In this document: piece after piece, positions 8,519-17,707 of the stretch
Layout of the letters: the number at the start of each line of letters is the position of its first letter
Numbering within the stretch: position 1 is the first letter of the stretch
DNA from: DASQMT01 sp963835735
GTDB taxonomy: Bacteria > Actinomycetota > Thermoleophilia > Solirubrobacterales > Solirubrobacteraceae
Length of the DNA stretch: 64,000 bases
Direction of reading: 5' to 3'
Assembly: GCA_963835735.1 (NCBI GenBank)
Contig: CAWIGP010000009.1
Coordinates: forward strand, 372,001-436,000
The notes under the pieces: model-generated
What the model saw: the letters and a program-made list of their open reading frames with translations, nothing else
Told to the model about the DNA's origin: nothing
The model's database searches: none
Program-made: the position numbers and the translations under genes

Positions 8519-9802
8519 ATGCTCCGGATCGCCGAGCACTTCGAGGATTCCGACCTGGGCCGCCAGCGCCAGGGCAACGAGGACAGCTACTTCGTCCGCT
8601 CGCCGCTGTTCGTGGTGGCGGACGGCATGGGCGGCGCGCAGGCGGGCGAGGTGGCGTCGGAGCTCGCCGTCAAGCAGTTCGAGCGCGGGCTGCCCGACGG
8701 GCGCCCGCCGGCCGGTGCGCTCGTCGAGCTGATCCAGGCCGCCAATTCGGAGATCCACCGGCAGGCGCGCGACGACCCGGACCGCGCGGGCATGGGCACG
8801 ACGGTGACCGCGGCCTACGTCGACGGCGACAACGTGGTCGTCGCGCACGTCGGCGACTCGCGCTGCTACCTGCTGCGCGACGGCGACCTGATCCGGCTCA
8901 CGCGCGACCATTCGCTGGTCGGCGAGCTGGTCGCCCGCGGCAAGCTGACCGAGGAGCAGGCGGAGTCGCATCCGCAGCGCTCGGTGATCACGCGTGCGCT
9001 CGGCGCGTACCCCGATGTCGAGGTGGACACGGAGGTCTTCCCGGCGCGCGACGGCGACGTGTTCCTGCTGTGCTCGGACGGGCTGACCGGCATGGTCCAC
9101 GAGCCGCAGCTCAAGCAGATGCTCGAGGACAGCGAGCGCTCGCTCGAGCAGACCGGGCGGGCGCTGATCGCGGCCGCCAACGAGGCCGGCGGACGCGACA
9201 ACATCACCGTGATCCTGTTCCGGCTCGAGGGCGTCGACGACCGTCGCGCGGCTGCGGACGTGCGCGACACGGTCGAGTCCCAGGCCGCCGTGACCGCGGA
9301 GTACGAGACGTTCGAGGGTGACGCCGCGCCCAGCCGGACGAACTCGGATCATGCGACCGACGAGGCCGAGGCCGAGTACCGGCGTCACGGGACCGTCGCT
9401 CTCCAGGCGCTGCCGCGGCCCGACGGGGAGCCGCCGCCGCCGCCCGAGCGCACGGTCCCGCTGCCGCAGCCGGACAAGCCGCGCCGCCGCCGGCGCTCCG
9501 GCGGCATGCTGCTGCTGACCGTCGCGGTGATCCTGCCGCTGGTGGTCGGCGCCTGGCTGGCGACCCGTGCGGTCTACTTCGTCGGCACGGAGGACGGTGC
9601 CGGCCGCCCGGTCACGATCTACCGCGGCCTGCCCTACGAGCTGCCGTTCGGCCTCGAGCTCTACGAGACCTACTACGAGTCGGGCGTGCCGCTGGCCGAC
9701 GTGCCGCCGGCCCGGCGCACGAGCTTCACCGACCACAAGCTGCGCTCCCGCGACGACGCCGAGGACCTCGTGATCCGGCTCGAGAAGGGCGAGGTCGAGT
9801 GA
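8519..9802 (+). CDS. pstP: PP2C-family Ser/Thr phosphatase PstP
   Basis: The 427-residue protein has a PPM/PP2C domain (about 5-240) with the metal-binding motifs RQGNEDS, VADGMGG, HVGDSR and GGRDNITV. A Pro-rich cytoplasmic linker, a membrane helix near residue 325 and a short extracellular tail follow. PstP reverses PknB-type phosphorylation in the cell-wall network. It starts 4 nt after fhaB and its stop overlaps the rodA GTG as GTGA. Confidence 0.95.
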   Translation: MLRIAEHFEDSDLGRQRQGNEDSYFVRSPLFVVADGMGGAQAGEVASELAVKQFERGLPDGRPPAGALVELIQAANSEIHRQARDDPDRAGMGTTVTAAYVDGDNVVVAHVGDSRCYLLRDGDLIRLTRDHSLVGELVARGKLTEEQAESHPQRSVITRALGAYPDVEVDTEVFPARDGDVFLLCSDGLTGMVHEPQLKQMLEDSERSLEQTGRALIAAANEAGGRDNITVILFRLEGVDDRRAAADVRDTVESQAAVTAEYETFEGDAAPSRTNSDHATDEAEAEYRRHGTVALQALPRPDGEPPPPPERTVPLPQPDKPRRRRRSGGMLLLTVAVILPLVVGAWLATRAVYFVGTEDGAGRPVTIYRGLPYELPFGLELYETYYESGVPLADVPPARRTSFTDHKLRSRDDAEDLVIRLEKGEVE

Positions 9803-11100
9803 GCGCTCGCAACCGCGAGCTGCTCGCGCTCGTTCCAGCCTCGCTGCTGCTCACCGCCGGCTTCGCCGCGATCTTCGTCCAGCAGTCGGCAGAGCTGTCG
9901 GACGTGTCGCTCACCTACGGCGCGGGCTTCCTCGCCCTCTGCCTGTGCGGGCACTTCGTGATCCGCGCCACGCTGCCGTACGCGGATCCGTACCTGTTCC
10001 CGCTCGTCGCCGTGCTCGCGTGCTTCGGGCTCGTCGTGATCTACCGGATCGACGAGACGCTGGCGCGCGACCAGGCACAGTGGTTCGTCGTCGGGCTCGT
10101 GCTGTTCGCCGCGACGATCGTGTTCCTGCGCGACTTCCGCGTGCTCGAGCGCTACCGCTACACGGTCGCCGCCGCCGGTCTGCTGCTGCTGCTGCTGCCG
10201 CGCGTGCCGGGGATCGGCCAGCAGGTCAACGGCGCCTACCTCGGCGTCGGGATCGGGCCGGTCACCTTCCAGCCGGCCGAGTTCGGGAAGATCGCGATCG
10301 TCATCTTCCTCGCGGCGTACCTGCGCGACACGAGGGAGATCCTCGTCCAGGGCTCGCGCCGGATCGCCGGCGTGACGATCCCGCCGCTGAAGCACTTCGG
10401 GCCGCTGCTGGTCGTGTGGGGCGGCGCGATGGTGATGCTCGTGTTCATCCGCGACCTCGGCTCGTCGCTGATGTTCTTCGGCGGCTTCCTCGCGCTGCTC
10501 TACGTGGCGACGAATCGGTTCTCGTTCGTAGCGATGGGGCTCGGGCTGTTCGCGCTCGGTGCCTGGTTCTTTGCGAGCACGGTCGGGCACATTCAGAACC
10601 GCATCGACACGTGGCGCGATCCGTTCGATCGCGCGCTCTACGATGCGCCGGGCGGCTCCTACCAGATCGCCCAGTCGCTGTTCGCGCAGGCCGACGGCGG
10701 GCTGTTCGGCACCGGCTTCGGCCAGGCGCTGATCACGCAGCCCGACGGGACCGCGATCCTGCCCGCGCCGCAGACCGACCTGATCTACGCGGTGATCACC
10801 AACGAGCTCGGGCTGGCCGGCGCCTGCGGGCTGCTGCTGGTCTACCTGATGGTCGTCGAGCGCGGCTTCAAGATCGCGATGCTGGCGCGCGATTCGTTCT
10901 CCAAGCTGCTCGCCGCCGGCCTGACCGCGGTGTTCGCGCTGCAGGTGTTCGTGATCGTCGGCGGTGTGACCAAGGTGATCCCGCTGACCGGCGTGACGCT
11001 GCCGTTCGTCTCCTACGGCGGCTCGTCGATCGTCGCCAACTTCGTGCTGCTCGCGCTGCTGCTGCTGATCTCCGACCAGGCGAGGCGGCCGGCGCCATGA
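9799..11100 (+). CDS. rodA: RodA/FtsW family SEDS peptidoglycan polymerase
   Basis: A 433-residue protein with about ten to twelve membrane helices. SEDS features are visible: the FQPAEFGK segment, RDLGSS, YQIAQSLFA and the terminal VTLPFVSYGGSSI signature. With the class B PBP encoded next, it polymerises glycan strands from lipid II. The GTG start overlaps the pstP stop and the gene ends in an ATGA overlap with pbpA, so RodA and PbpA are probably made in a coupled ratio. Confidence 0.95.
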   Translation: MSARNRELLALVPASLLLTAGFAAIFVQQSAELSDVSLTYGAGFLALCLCGHFVIRATLPYADPYLFPLVAVLACFGLVVIYRIDETLARDQAQWFVVGLVLFAATIVFLRDFRVLERYRYTVAAAGLLLLLLPRVPGIGQQVNGAYLGVGIGPVTFQPAEFGKIAIVIFLAAYLRDTREILVQGSRRIAGVTIPPLKHFGPLLVVWGGAMVMLVFIRDLGSSLMFFGGFLALLYVATNRFSFVAMGLGLFALGAWFFASTVGHIQNRIDTWRDPFDRALYDAPGGSYQIAQSLFAQADGGLFGTGFGQALITQPDGTAILPAPQTDLIYAVITNELGLAGACGLLLVYLMVVERGFKIAMLARDSFSKLLAAGLTAVFALQVFVIVGGVTKVIPLTGVTLPFVSYGGSSIVANFVLLALLLLISDQARRPAP

Positions 11101-12521
11101 ACACGCCGGTCCTGCGCCTGTACGTGCTCGTCGTGCTGCTGTTCGCGCTGCTGGTCGCGTTCACGTCGCGCTGGACCGTGTTCGAGGCCGAGGCGCTGCG
11201 CGACAACGCGCTCAACAAGCGCGAGCTGCTGGAGCAGCAGAAGATCCGGCGCGGCACGATCCGGTCCGCCGACGGACAGGTGCTGGCGCGCTCGGTGCGC
11301 CGGCCGGGCGACATCTTCACGCGCCGTTACCCGACCGACGACCTGTTCGCGCATGCCGTCGGCTACTCGTACACCTCGATCGGCCGCGCGGGGCTGGAGC
11401 GCTCGCGCAACGACGAGCTGATCGGCGAGCGCGCCGAGCTGGTCACGGCGCTGGAGTCGATCCTCGGCCACTCCGACGAGGGCGACGACGTCCGCACCAC
11501 GCTGAACGCCGAGGCGCAGCGGGCCGCGGTGGACGCGCTCCGCGCCTCCGGCCACAAGGGCGCGCTCGTGGCGCTCGACGTGAAGACCGGCGGCGTGCTG
11601 GCGATGGCCTCGGACCCGAGCTACGACCCGAACGGGCTCGGCAACCCGCGGACGTTCGCGCAGCTGAACCGCGACGACGCGAACGCGCCGCTCGTCAACC
11701 GCGCGACGCAGAACGGCTACCCGCCCGGATCGACGATGAAGGTCGTGACCGCGGCCGCGGCGCTCGACAGCGGCCGGTTCCGCCCGGATTCGCGCGTGAG
11801 CGGCGAGAACGGCAAGGTGATCTCGGGCGTGCCGCTCAACAACTTCGGCGGCGAGTCGTTCGGCGACGTCGACCTCACTTTCGCGCTCACGAACTCGATC
11901 AACACGGTCTGGGCAGCGGTCGGCGAGCAGCTCGGGGGGCGCACGATGCAGCGCTACATGGAGCGGTTCGGCTTCTACGCGGAGCCGCCGATGGACTACC
12001 CGGACGAGCAGATGTCCGCGTCGGGCGTGCGCAAGGAGGGCCGGCTCGTGCCGATGACGTCCGATCGCGTCGACGTCGGGCGCGTCGCGATCGGCCAGGG
12101 CGACCTTTTCGCGACGCCGCTGCAGATGGCGTCGGTGGCGCAGACGATCGGAAACGGCGGCGTGCGCTTGAAGCCGCATATCATGGCCAAGGCCGTCGAT
12201 CCTGACGGCCGGACTGTCGAGGAGGTCGAGCCCGAGGAGGCCGCGCAGGTGATCTCCCGCCAGACCGCGCGTGAGCTGACCGTGATGATGAAGCAGGTCG
12301 TGCGCGAGGGGACCGGCACCGCGGCGGCGCTCGAGGGCGTCGAGGTCGCCGGCAAGACCGGCACCGCCGAGCTGAACACGACCGGGCTGAACCAGCCGTG
12401 GTTCATGTGCTTCACGCCCGAGGTCGCGGTCGCGATCACGCTCGAGCGCTTCCAGGGCGGCACGGGCGGCACCACGGCCGCGCCGATCGCCAGGACCGTC
12501 CTCCAGGCGCTGGGGCAGTGA
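11097..12521 (+). CDS. pbpA: Class B penicillin-binding protein PbpA
   Basis: The 474-residue transpeptidase has an N-terminal membrane anchor (about 7-23), a dimerisation region with RRGTIRSADG, and a transpeptidase domain. Catalytic motifs are STMK (nucleophilic Ser), SINT (SxN) and KTGTAE (KTG). It crosslinks peptidoglycan made by the SEDS partner directly upstream. Length and order match mycobacterial PbpA. Confidence 0.95.
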   Translation: MNTPVLRLYVLVVLLFALLVAFTSRWTVFEAEALRDNALNKRELLEQQKIRRGTIRSADGQVLARSVRRPGDIFTRRYPTDDLFAHAVGYSYTSIGRAGLERSRNDELIGERAELVTALESILGHSDEGDDVRTTLNAEAQRAAVDALRASGHKGALVALDVKTGGVLAMASDPSYDPNGLGNPRTFAQLNRDDANAPLVNRATQNGYPPGSTMKVVTAAAALDSGRFRPDSRVSGENGKVISGVPLNNFGGESFGDVDLTFALTNSINTVWAAVGEQLGGRTMQRYMERFGFYAEPPMDYPDEQMSASGVRKEGRLVPMTSDRVDVGRVAIGQGDLFATPLQMASVAQTIGNGGVRLKPHIMAKAVDPDGRTVEEVEPEEAAQVISRQTARELTVMMKQVVREGTGTAAALEGVEVAGKTGTAELNTTGLNQPWFMCFTPEVAVAITLERFQGGTGGTTAAPIARTVLQALGQ

Positions 12522-14338
12522 TGCAGGGGATCGCGCGCGACACGATGGTCGACGGCCGCTACCGGATCGTCGGACGGATCGGATCCGGCGGGATGGCCGA
12601 CGTCTACGAGGCCGAGGACACCCAGCTCGGGCGGCGCGTCGCGCTCAAGCTGCTGCACCGCCAGTTCGCCGAGGACCCGGAGTTCGTCGAGCGCTTCCGG
12701 CGCGAGGCGTCGGCCGCGGCCGGGCTGTCGCATCCCAACATCGTCCAGGTGTTCGACCGCGGCGAGTGGGACGGGACCTACTACATCGCGATGGAGCTGC
12801 TCGAGGGGCGCAACCTCAAGGAGATCGTACGCGAGCATGGCGCGCTCGAGCCGGCGCTCGCGGTCGACATCGTGGTCCAGATCCTCAAGGCCGCCCGCTT
12901 CGCGCACCGGCGCGGGATCGTGCACCGCGACATCAAGCCGCACAACGTGATCGTCGACACGGATGGGCGCGCCAAGGTCACGGACTTCGGGATCGCCCGC
13001 GCCGGCGCATCGGACATGACCGAGACCGGCTCGATCATGGGCACCGCGCAGTACCTCTCGCCCGAGCAGGCGCAGGGGCATCCGGTCGATGCGCGCTCCG
13101 ACCTCTACTCGATCGGCGTCGTGCTGTACGAGCTGCTGACCGGGGCGCCGCCGTTCGACGCCGACTCGCCGGTCACGATCGCGCTCAAGCAGGTGTCGGA
13201 GGATCCGTTGTCGCCGCGCGCGCGCAACCCGGCGGTCCCGCCGGCGCTCGACTCCGTCGTGATGCGCGCGCTGCGCAAGGATCCGGCCGAGCGCTACCAG
13301 GACGCCGATGAGTTCATCGCCGCGCTCGAGACCGCGATGGCGGGCGGCTACGTGCCGCCCGAGGAGCCGCCGGTGGCGGACGACGAGGCGCGCAACTGGC
13401 GCCGGATCGCGGTGATCGCGATCGTCGTGCTGGCGCTCCTCGCGCTCGCGGTCGGCGCCTGGGCCGTGCTCACGCCGGACCAGAAGGAGGTGCCGAACGT
13501 GGTCGGCAAGCGCTCCGACACGGCGGCGCAGACGCTCCAGAGCGCCGGCTTCGAGGTCGACATCGTCCCGATCGAGTCCGACACCGTGGCCGAGGGCCGT
13601 GTCGCCGGCCAGCGCCCGGAGGCGGGCTCCGAGGCCGACGAGGGCTCGATCGTCACGATCACGGTCTCGAGCGGGCCGGGCGACGCGCCGGTCCCGCTCG
13701 TGCAAGGTCTGACCGCCGACGCCGCGGCGGACGCGCTGCGCGAGGCCGGCTTCAAATCGGAGCAGCGGCGCGAGTTCTCCGACACCGTCAGGAACGGGCG
13801 CGTGATCGAGACCTCGCCGCCCGAGGGCACGACCGCGCGCAAGGGCACGACGGTCACGCTCGTGGTGTCGCGCGGCAAGGAGCAGATCGAGGTGCCGGAC
13901 GTCGTCGGCCGCCCGCGCGCCGAGGCCGAGCGGACGATCCAGGACGCCGGGCTGCAGACCTCGGTCAGCGAGGAGGAATCGGGCGACGCCGACCCCGGCA
14001 CCGTGCTGCGCCAGGACCCCGGGGCCGGCTCCCAGCTCGCCAGGGGCAAGACGGTCACGCTGGTCGTCGCCAAGGCGCCGGCGGACGTCGCGGTGCCGGG
14101 CGTGATCGACTCGACGGAGGCGCAGGCGGTGCGGGCGCTCGAGGGGGCCGGGTTCCAGGTCGACATCGAGGAGGAGCCCGTGGACACGCCCGACGACGAC
14201 GGCATCGTGGTCGATCAGGACCCGAACCCGGACACGAGGCGGCCGCCGGGCTCGACGGTCACGATCACCGTCGGCCGATTCGAGCCGGCCACGGAGTCAA
14301 CCCCGACGCCGACCGCGACGCCCACGCCCACGCCGTGA
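12521..14338 (+). CDS. pknB: PASTA-domain Ser/Thr kinase PknB/StkP-type
   Basis: The 605-residue kinase has a cytoplasmic Hanks domain (about 14-275) with GSGGMADV, VALKLL, HRDIKPHN, DFGIA and SPEQ; one membrane helix near 305-325; and four extracellular PASTA repeats (roughly 333-400, 401-468, 469-535, 536-600). It ends in a Thr/Pro-rich tail. PASTA domains sense muropeptides or lipid II. The start shares one base with the pbpA stop (TGATG). It is the likely kinase of the FhaA/FhaB/PstP set. Confidence 0.95.
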   Translation: MQGIARDTMVDGRYRIVGRIGSGGMADVYEAEDTQLGRRVALKLLHRQFAEDPEFVERFRREASAAAGLSHPNIVQVFDRGEWDGTYYIAMELLEGRNLKEIVREHGALEPALAVDIVVQILKAARFAHRRGIVHRDIKPHNVIVDTDGRAKVTDFGIARAGASDMTETGSIMGTAQYLSPEQAQGHPVDARSDLYSIGVVLYELLTGAPPFDADSPVTIALKQVSEDPLSPRARNPAVPPALDSVVMRALRKDPAERYQDADEFIAALETAMAGGYVPPEEPPVADDEARNWRRIAVIAIVVLALLALAVGAWAVLTPDQKEVPNVVGKRSDTAAQTLQSAGFEVDIVPIESDTVAEGRVAGQRPEAGSEADEGSIVTITVSSGPGDAPVPLVQGLTADAAADALREAGFKSEQRREFSDTVRNGRVIETSPPEGTTARKGTTVTLVVSRGKEQIEVPDVVGRPRAEAERTIQDAGLQTSVSEEESGDADPGTVLRQDPGAGSQLARGKTVTLVVAKAPADVAVPGVIDSTEAQAVRALEGAGFQVDIEEEPVDTPDDDGIVVDQDPNPDTRRPPGSTVTITVGRFEPATESTPTPTATPTPTP

Positions 14339-15330
14339 GGGTCGCGGTGCTGCACGGCGGGCGCTCGTCCGAGCACGAGGTCTCGCTCGCGTCCGCCGAG
14401 GCGGCGATCGACGGGCTGGCCGCGGCCGGTCACGAACCGGTGCCGGTGCTGCTCGAGCGCGCGGGCGGCTGGCGCGGCCCCGACGGCGGCGAGCTGGCGC
14501 TCGCCCCGGGCGGAGGGCTGCTCGGCGTCGACGTGGCGTTCCCGGTCCTGCACGGGCCGTTCGGGGAGGACGGCACGGTCCAGGGACTGCTGGAGCTGCT
14601 CGACGTGCCGTACGTGGGCGCCGGCGTGCTCGCGTCCTCGCTGTGCATGGACAAGGTCGTTTTCAAGGACGTGCTCGCCGCGGCGGGCGTGCCGCAGGTC
14701 GCCTACGCGGCGGTGCGCGAGACGCGCTGGCGCGCCGCGCCGGGCGCGGTGCGCGCCGCGCTGGCGCCGCTGGGGTACCCGCTGTTCGTCAAGCCGGCTC
14801 GGCTCGGCTCGTCGGTCGGGATCGCGAAGGTACGCGGCTCGGACGAGCTCGACGAGGCGCTCGAGGGCGCGTTCGCGCACGACCCGCTGGTGATCGTCGA
14901 GGCGTTCAGCTCCGGCACCGAGGTCGAGTGCGCGGTGCTGGGGCTGTACGAGGCGGAGGCGTCGGTGCCCGGCGAGGTCGTGCTGATCGGCGGAGCCGAG
15001 TGGTACGACTACGAGGCCAAGTACGCCGAGGGCGGCGTGCGGCTGCAGGTCCCTGCGCGGATCTCGGCCGCGGCGGCGGCGGAAGTGCGTCGGCTCGCGG
15101 TCGACACGTTCCTGCGCGTCGGCTGCGCCGGGCTCGCGCGCGTCGACTTCTTCGTCGAGGGCGAGCGGGTGCTGGTCAACGAGCTCAACACGCTCCCGGG
15201 GATGACGCCGACGTCCGCGTTCCCGAAGCTGTGGGAGGCCGCCGGCGTGCCGTGGCCGCAGGCGTGCGACCGGCTCGTGGGCCTGGCGCTCGAGCGCTAC
15301 CGCGCCGAGCGCGGAGCCCACGCGTATTAG
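14335..15330 (+). CDS. ddl: D-alanine--D-alanine ligase
   Basis: The 331-residue ATP-grasp enzyme makes the D-Ala-D-Ala dipeptide for peptidoglycan stems. Visible features are HGGRSSEHEVS at the N-terminus, HGPFGEDGT, KPARLGSSVG (ATP-grasp loop), EWYDYEAKY and NELNTLPGMT near the end. The GTG start overlaps the pknB stop as GTGA, so the enzyme belongs to the cell-wall operon. That placement is not universal in actinobacteria. Its stop overlaps the stop of the convergent kinase gene by a few bases. Confidence 0.93.
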   Translation: MRVAVLHGGRSSEHEVSLASAEAAIDGLAAAGHEPVPVLLERAGGWRGPDGGELALAPGGGLLGVDVAFPVLHGPFGEDGTVQGLLELLDVPYVGAGVLASSLCMDKVVFKDVLAAAGVPQVAYAAVRETRWRAAPGAVRAALAPLGYPLFVKPARLGSSVGIAKVRGSDELDEALEGAFAHDPLVIVEAFSSGTEVECAVLGLYEAEASVPGEVVLIGGAEWYDYEAKYAEGGVRLQVPARISAAAAAEVRRLAVDTFLRVGCAGLARVDFFVEGERVLVNELNTLPGMTPTSAFPKLWEAAGVPWPQACDRLVGLALERYRAERGAHAY

Positions 15331-16850
15331 ACCTTCGGTGCGCTCAGCGTGAGCTGCGTGATCTCGACCTTGTCCTCGCCCGGCGGCAGCGCGGTGATCC
15401 AGACGAGGTAGTAGCGGTAGCGGCGGTCCTCGGTGTCGAGCCTGAACGTCTGCTTCGAGCGCTCTACCGTGCCGCCGCCCAGCTTCGTCCAGATGTCGCT
15501 CGGCCACTCGTCGGTCGGCGTCGAGCGGGTGCCGTAGATCTCCATCGTCCAGCCGGGGGTGGGCGTCTGGATCTCGAGCCGCCGGCCGTTCACGGACGGC
15601 TCTGCGTCGACGTAGAGGCCGACGCCGGGCGGGTCGCCGCCCGGCTTGGTCAGCGTGTCGTTCTGGTAGCTCTCGGTCGACCACGCCGTGTCGGAGTCCT
15701 GGTCGACCGCGCGGAACGCCTCCTCGGTGTGCTCCTCGCCGTCCCCGAGCGGGTCGAAGTCGTTCGCCGACGTGCGCTTGACCGAGACGATCTCCTCACC
15801 GGGCGCCGGCTGGCTCGTGCCCAGGCCGGTGCCGCGCTGCGCGCGCTCGCCGACCTGGTCGACGATCAGGTAGATCGCCACGCCGGCGACCGCGATCATC
15901 AGCCCGAGCAGCAGCACCGGGAGCCGCAGCCGCAGGCGCAGCGGGAGCCGGCGGCGCGCTTCGGCCGGGAGCGTGCGCAGCACCGCCGTCGCCTCGCCCG
16001 TCGACGTGCCGGTGCGGGATGCCTCGGCGGCGAGCGCGTCCTCGAGGTCGGCCTCGACCGCGGTGGCGTCGGGATGGCGCAGCGCAAGGTCCTTCTCGGT
16101 CATGCGGTCGAGCACGGCGGCGAGCCGCGCCGACACCTCGGGGCGCATGGCCTGGACGTCGGGCAGGTCCTCGCGCACGTGCTTCATCGCCACCGAGACC
16201 TGGTTCTCGCCGTGGAACGGGACGTCGCCGGTGAGCATCTCGAACAGCACGATGCCGAGCGAGTAGATGTCGGACTGCCCGTCGACGTCGTGGCCGAGCG
16301 CCTGCTCGGGCGACACGTAGTCGGTCGTCCCCAGCACGCGGCCGTCCGCGGTCAGCCCGTCCTCCTCGAGCGAGCGGGCGATGCCGAAGTCGGTGACCTT
16401 CGCCGAGCCCTCCTCGTCCACCAGCACGTTCTGCGGCTTGATGTCGCGGTGCACGATCGCGCGGGCGTGTGCGGCGCCGAGCGCGCGGGCGATCTCGATC
16501 GCGTAGGCGATCGCCTCGTCGATCGGCAGCCGGCCCATGCGCCGGATGCGCTCCTTGAGCGTCTCGCCCTCGACGTACTCGAACACGATGTACGGGCGCC
16601 CGTCCTCCTCGCCGGCGTCGATCACGCCGACGATGTGCGGGTGGCTGAGCTGGGCGACCGAGCGCGCCTCGCGGCGGAAGCGCTCGAGCTGGTCGGAGTC
16701 CGAGGCGATCTCGCGGTGCATCAGCTTGACCGCGACCTGGCGCTCGAGCGTCGTGTCGAACGCCCGGTAGACCGTCGACATTCCCCCGGCGCCGATCTGG
16801 GCGTCCAGGCGGTAGCGGCCGTTCAGGCGCATGCCGACCAGCGTGCTCAT
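15327..16850 (-). CDS. Ser/Thr protein kinase with discoidin-like extracellular domain
   Basis: The 507-residue kinase has a complete catalytic domain (about 13-275): GAGGMSTV, VAVKLM, HRDIKPQN, DFGIA and SPEQ. A basic juxtamembrane segment and one membrane helix (about 322-342) follow. The extracellular part is not PASTA but a galactose-binding/discoidin-like fold with DFDPLGDGEEH, AVDQDSDTAWSTESY and LEIQTPTPGWTMEIYGT, the arrangement also seen in mycobacterial MviN-type extracellular domains. It may sense a sugar or glycan ligand. It converges on ddl. Confidence 0.9.
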   Translation of the reverse strand: MSTLVGMRLNGRYRLDAQIGAGGMSTVYRAFDTTLERQVAVKLMHREIASDSDQLERFRREARSVAQLSHPHIVGVIDAGEEDGRPYIVFEYVEGETLKERIRRMGRLPIDEAIAYAIEIARALGAAHARAIVHRDIKPQNVLVDEEGSAKVTDFGIARSLEEDGLTADGRVLGTTDYVSPEQALGHDVDGQSDIYSLGIVLFEMLTGDVPFHGENQVSVAMKHVREDLPDVQAMRPEVSARLAAVLDRMTEKDLALRHPDATAVEADLEDALAAEASRTGTSTGEATAVLRTLPAEARRRLPLRLRLRLPVLLLGLMIAVAGVAIYLIVDQVGERAQRGTGLGTSQPAPGEEIVSVKRTSANDFDPLGDGEEHTEEAFRAVDQDSDTAWSTESYQNDTLTKPGGDPPGVGLYVDAEPSVNGRRLEIQTPTPGWTMEIYGTRSTPTDEWPSDIWTKLGGGTVERSKQTFRLDTEDRRYRYYLVWITALPPGEDKVEITQLTLSAPKV

Positions 16851-16939
16851 ACGTCCATTCCTATTGTGGCCGATCGAGCCGTCATGGCGGAAATACTGAG
16901 TTCGGCGGCCGGGCGGCCAACACCTACGTGACGGCTGCG

Positions 16940-17707
16940 CTATCGCTGCCGCACCAGCAGCGTCTGCGTGGCGCGGCCGAGCCGGCCGCGCTCGTCGGAC
17001 AGTGCGCTGTCCGCCAGGCCGACGCCGTCGGGGCCGATCCGGGTGACCGAATCGAGGCAGACCCACTCGCCGGCCGGCTCGCGCACCAGGTGCACGGTGA
17101 GGTCGGTGTTGATGAACACGAAGCGGTGGTAGTCGAGCACCGCGCTCACGCCGTTGCCCGAGTCGGCGGCCGCCAGCACGCGGACGAGCGGGGACGGCGG
17201 CTCGCCGTCCACGAGCGGCTGGCGCATGCGCATCCAGACCAGTGCGGGTCCCGGCTCGAGGAACGCGCCCTCGACGAATGCGTAGTCCATCGCGGTGTGG
17301 TAGCCGACTTCCTGTCCGGTCGGGAAGAACGGCACCTCGCGGCCGCGCTCGGGGCCCGGCGGCGGCGGGTCGGGCGCGACCTCGGGGACGCCGTCCTGCG
17401 GGCGCAGCCGCCACGCCGCCGCGCGCGCGATCGCCCGCCGCTCGTCGCCGGCCTCGGACAGCTCCGCCTCGACCAGCTCGACGGCGCGGCCGGGCCGCAG
17501 GAGCCGCACCGCGACGGCGAGCGGCGCGATCGGCACGGGGCGGAGGATCTCGATCGTCATCCGCCCGACGTTCCAGCCGGGCTTCTCGACGGCGCGCGCG
17601 AGCAGCGCGGACGGCGGCCCGGCGTGCTGGGCGCCCGGATCCCACGGCCCGCGGGTCAGCTCGCTGGGGACGTACGCGTCCCCGTCGCGGTGGTAGAAGG
17701 CAGCTAC
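16940..17707 (-). CDS. TesB-like acyl-CoA thioesterase (start codon unresolved)
   Basis: The product resembles the TesB-type double-hotdog thioesterases that hydrolyse acyl-CoA. N-terminal FYHRDGDAYVPSELTRGPWD and a GPPSALLARAV segment precede the internal ATG at 17560, and both belong to the conserved N-terminal half. Homology therefore extends to about 17707, where the in-frame codon is GTA, not a start. Translation from ATG 17560 alone gives 206 residues and truncates the first hotdog fold. The true start may be hidden by a base error. The N-terminus touches the end of the next gene upstream. Confidence 0.7.
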   Translation of the reverse strand, partial: VAAFYHRDGDAYVPSELTRGPWDPGAQHAGPPSALLARAVEKPGWNVGRMTIEILRPVPIAPLAVAVRLLRPGRAVELVEAELSEAGDERRAIARAAAWRLRPQDGVPEVAPDPPPPGPERGREVPFFPTGQEVGYHTAMDYAFVEGAFLEPGPALVWMRMRQPLVDGEPPSPLVRVLAAADSGNGVSAVLDYHRFVFINTDLTVHLVREPAGEWVCLDSVTRIGPDGVGLADSALSDERGRLGRATQTLLVRQR

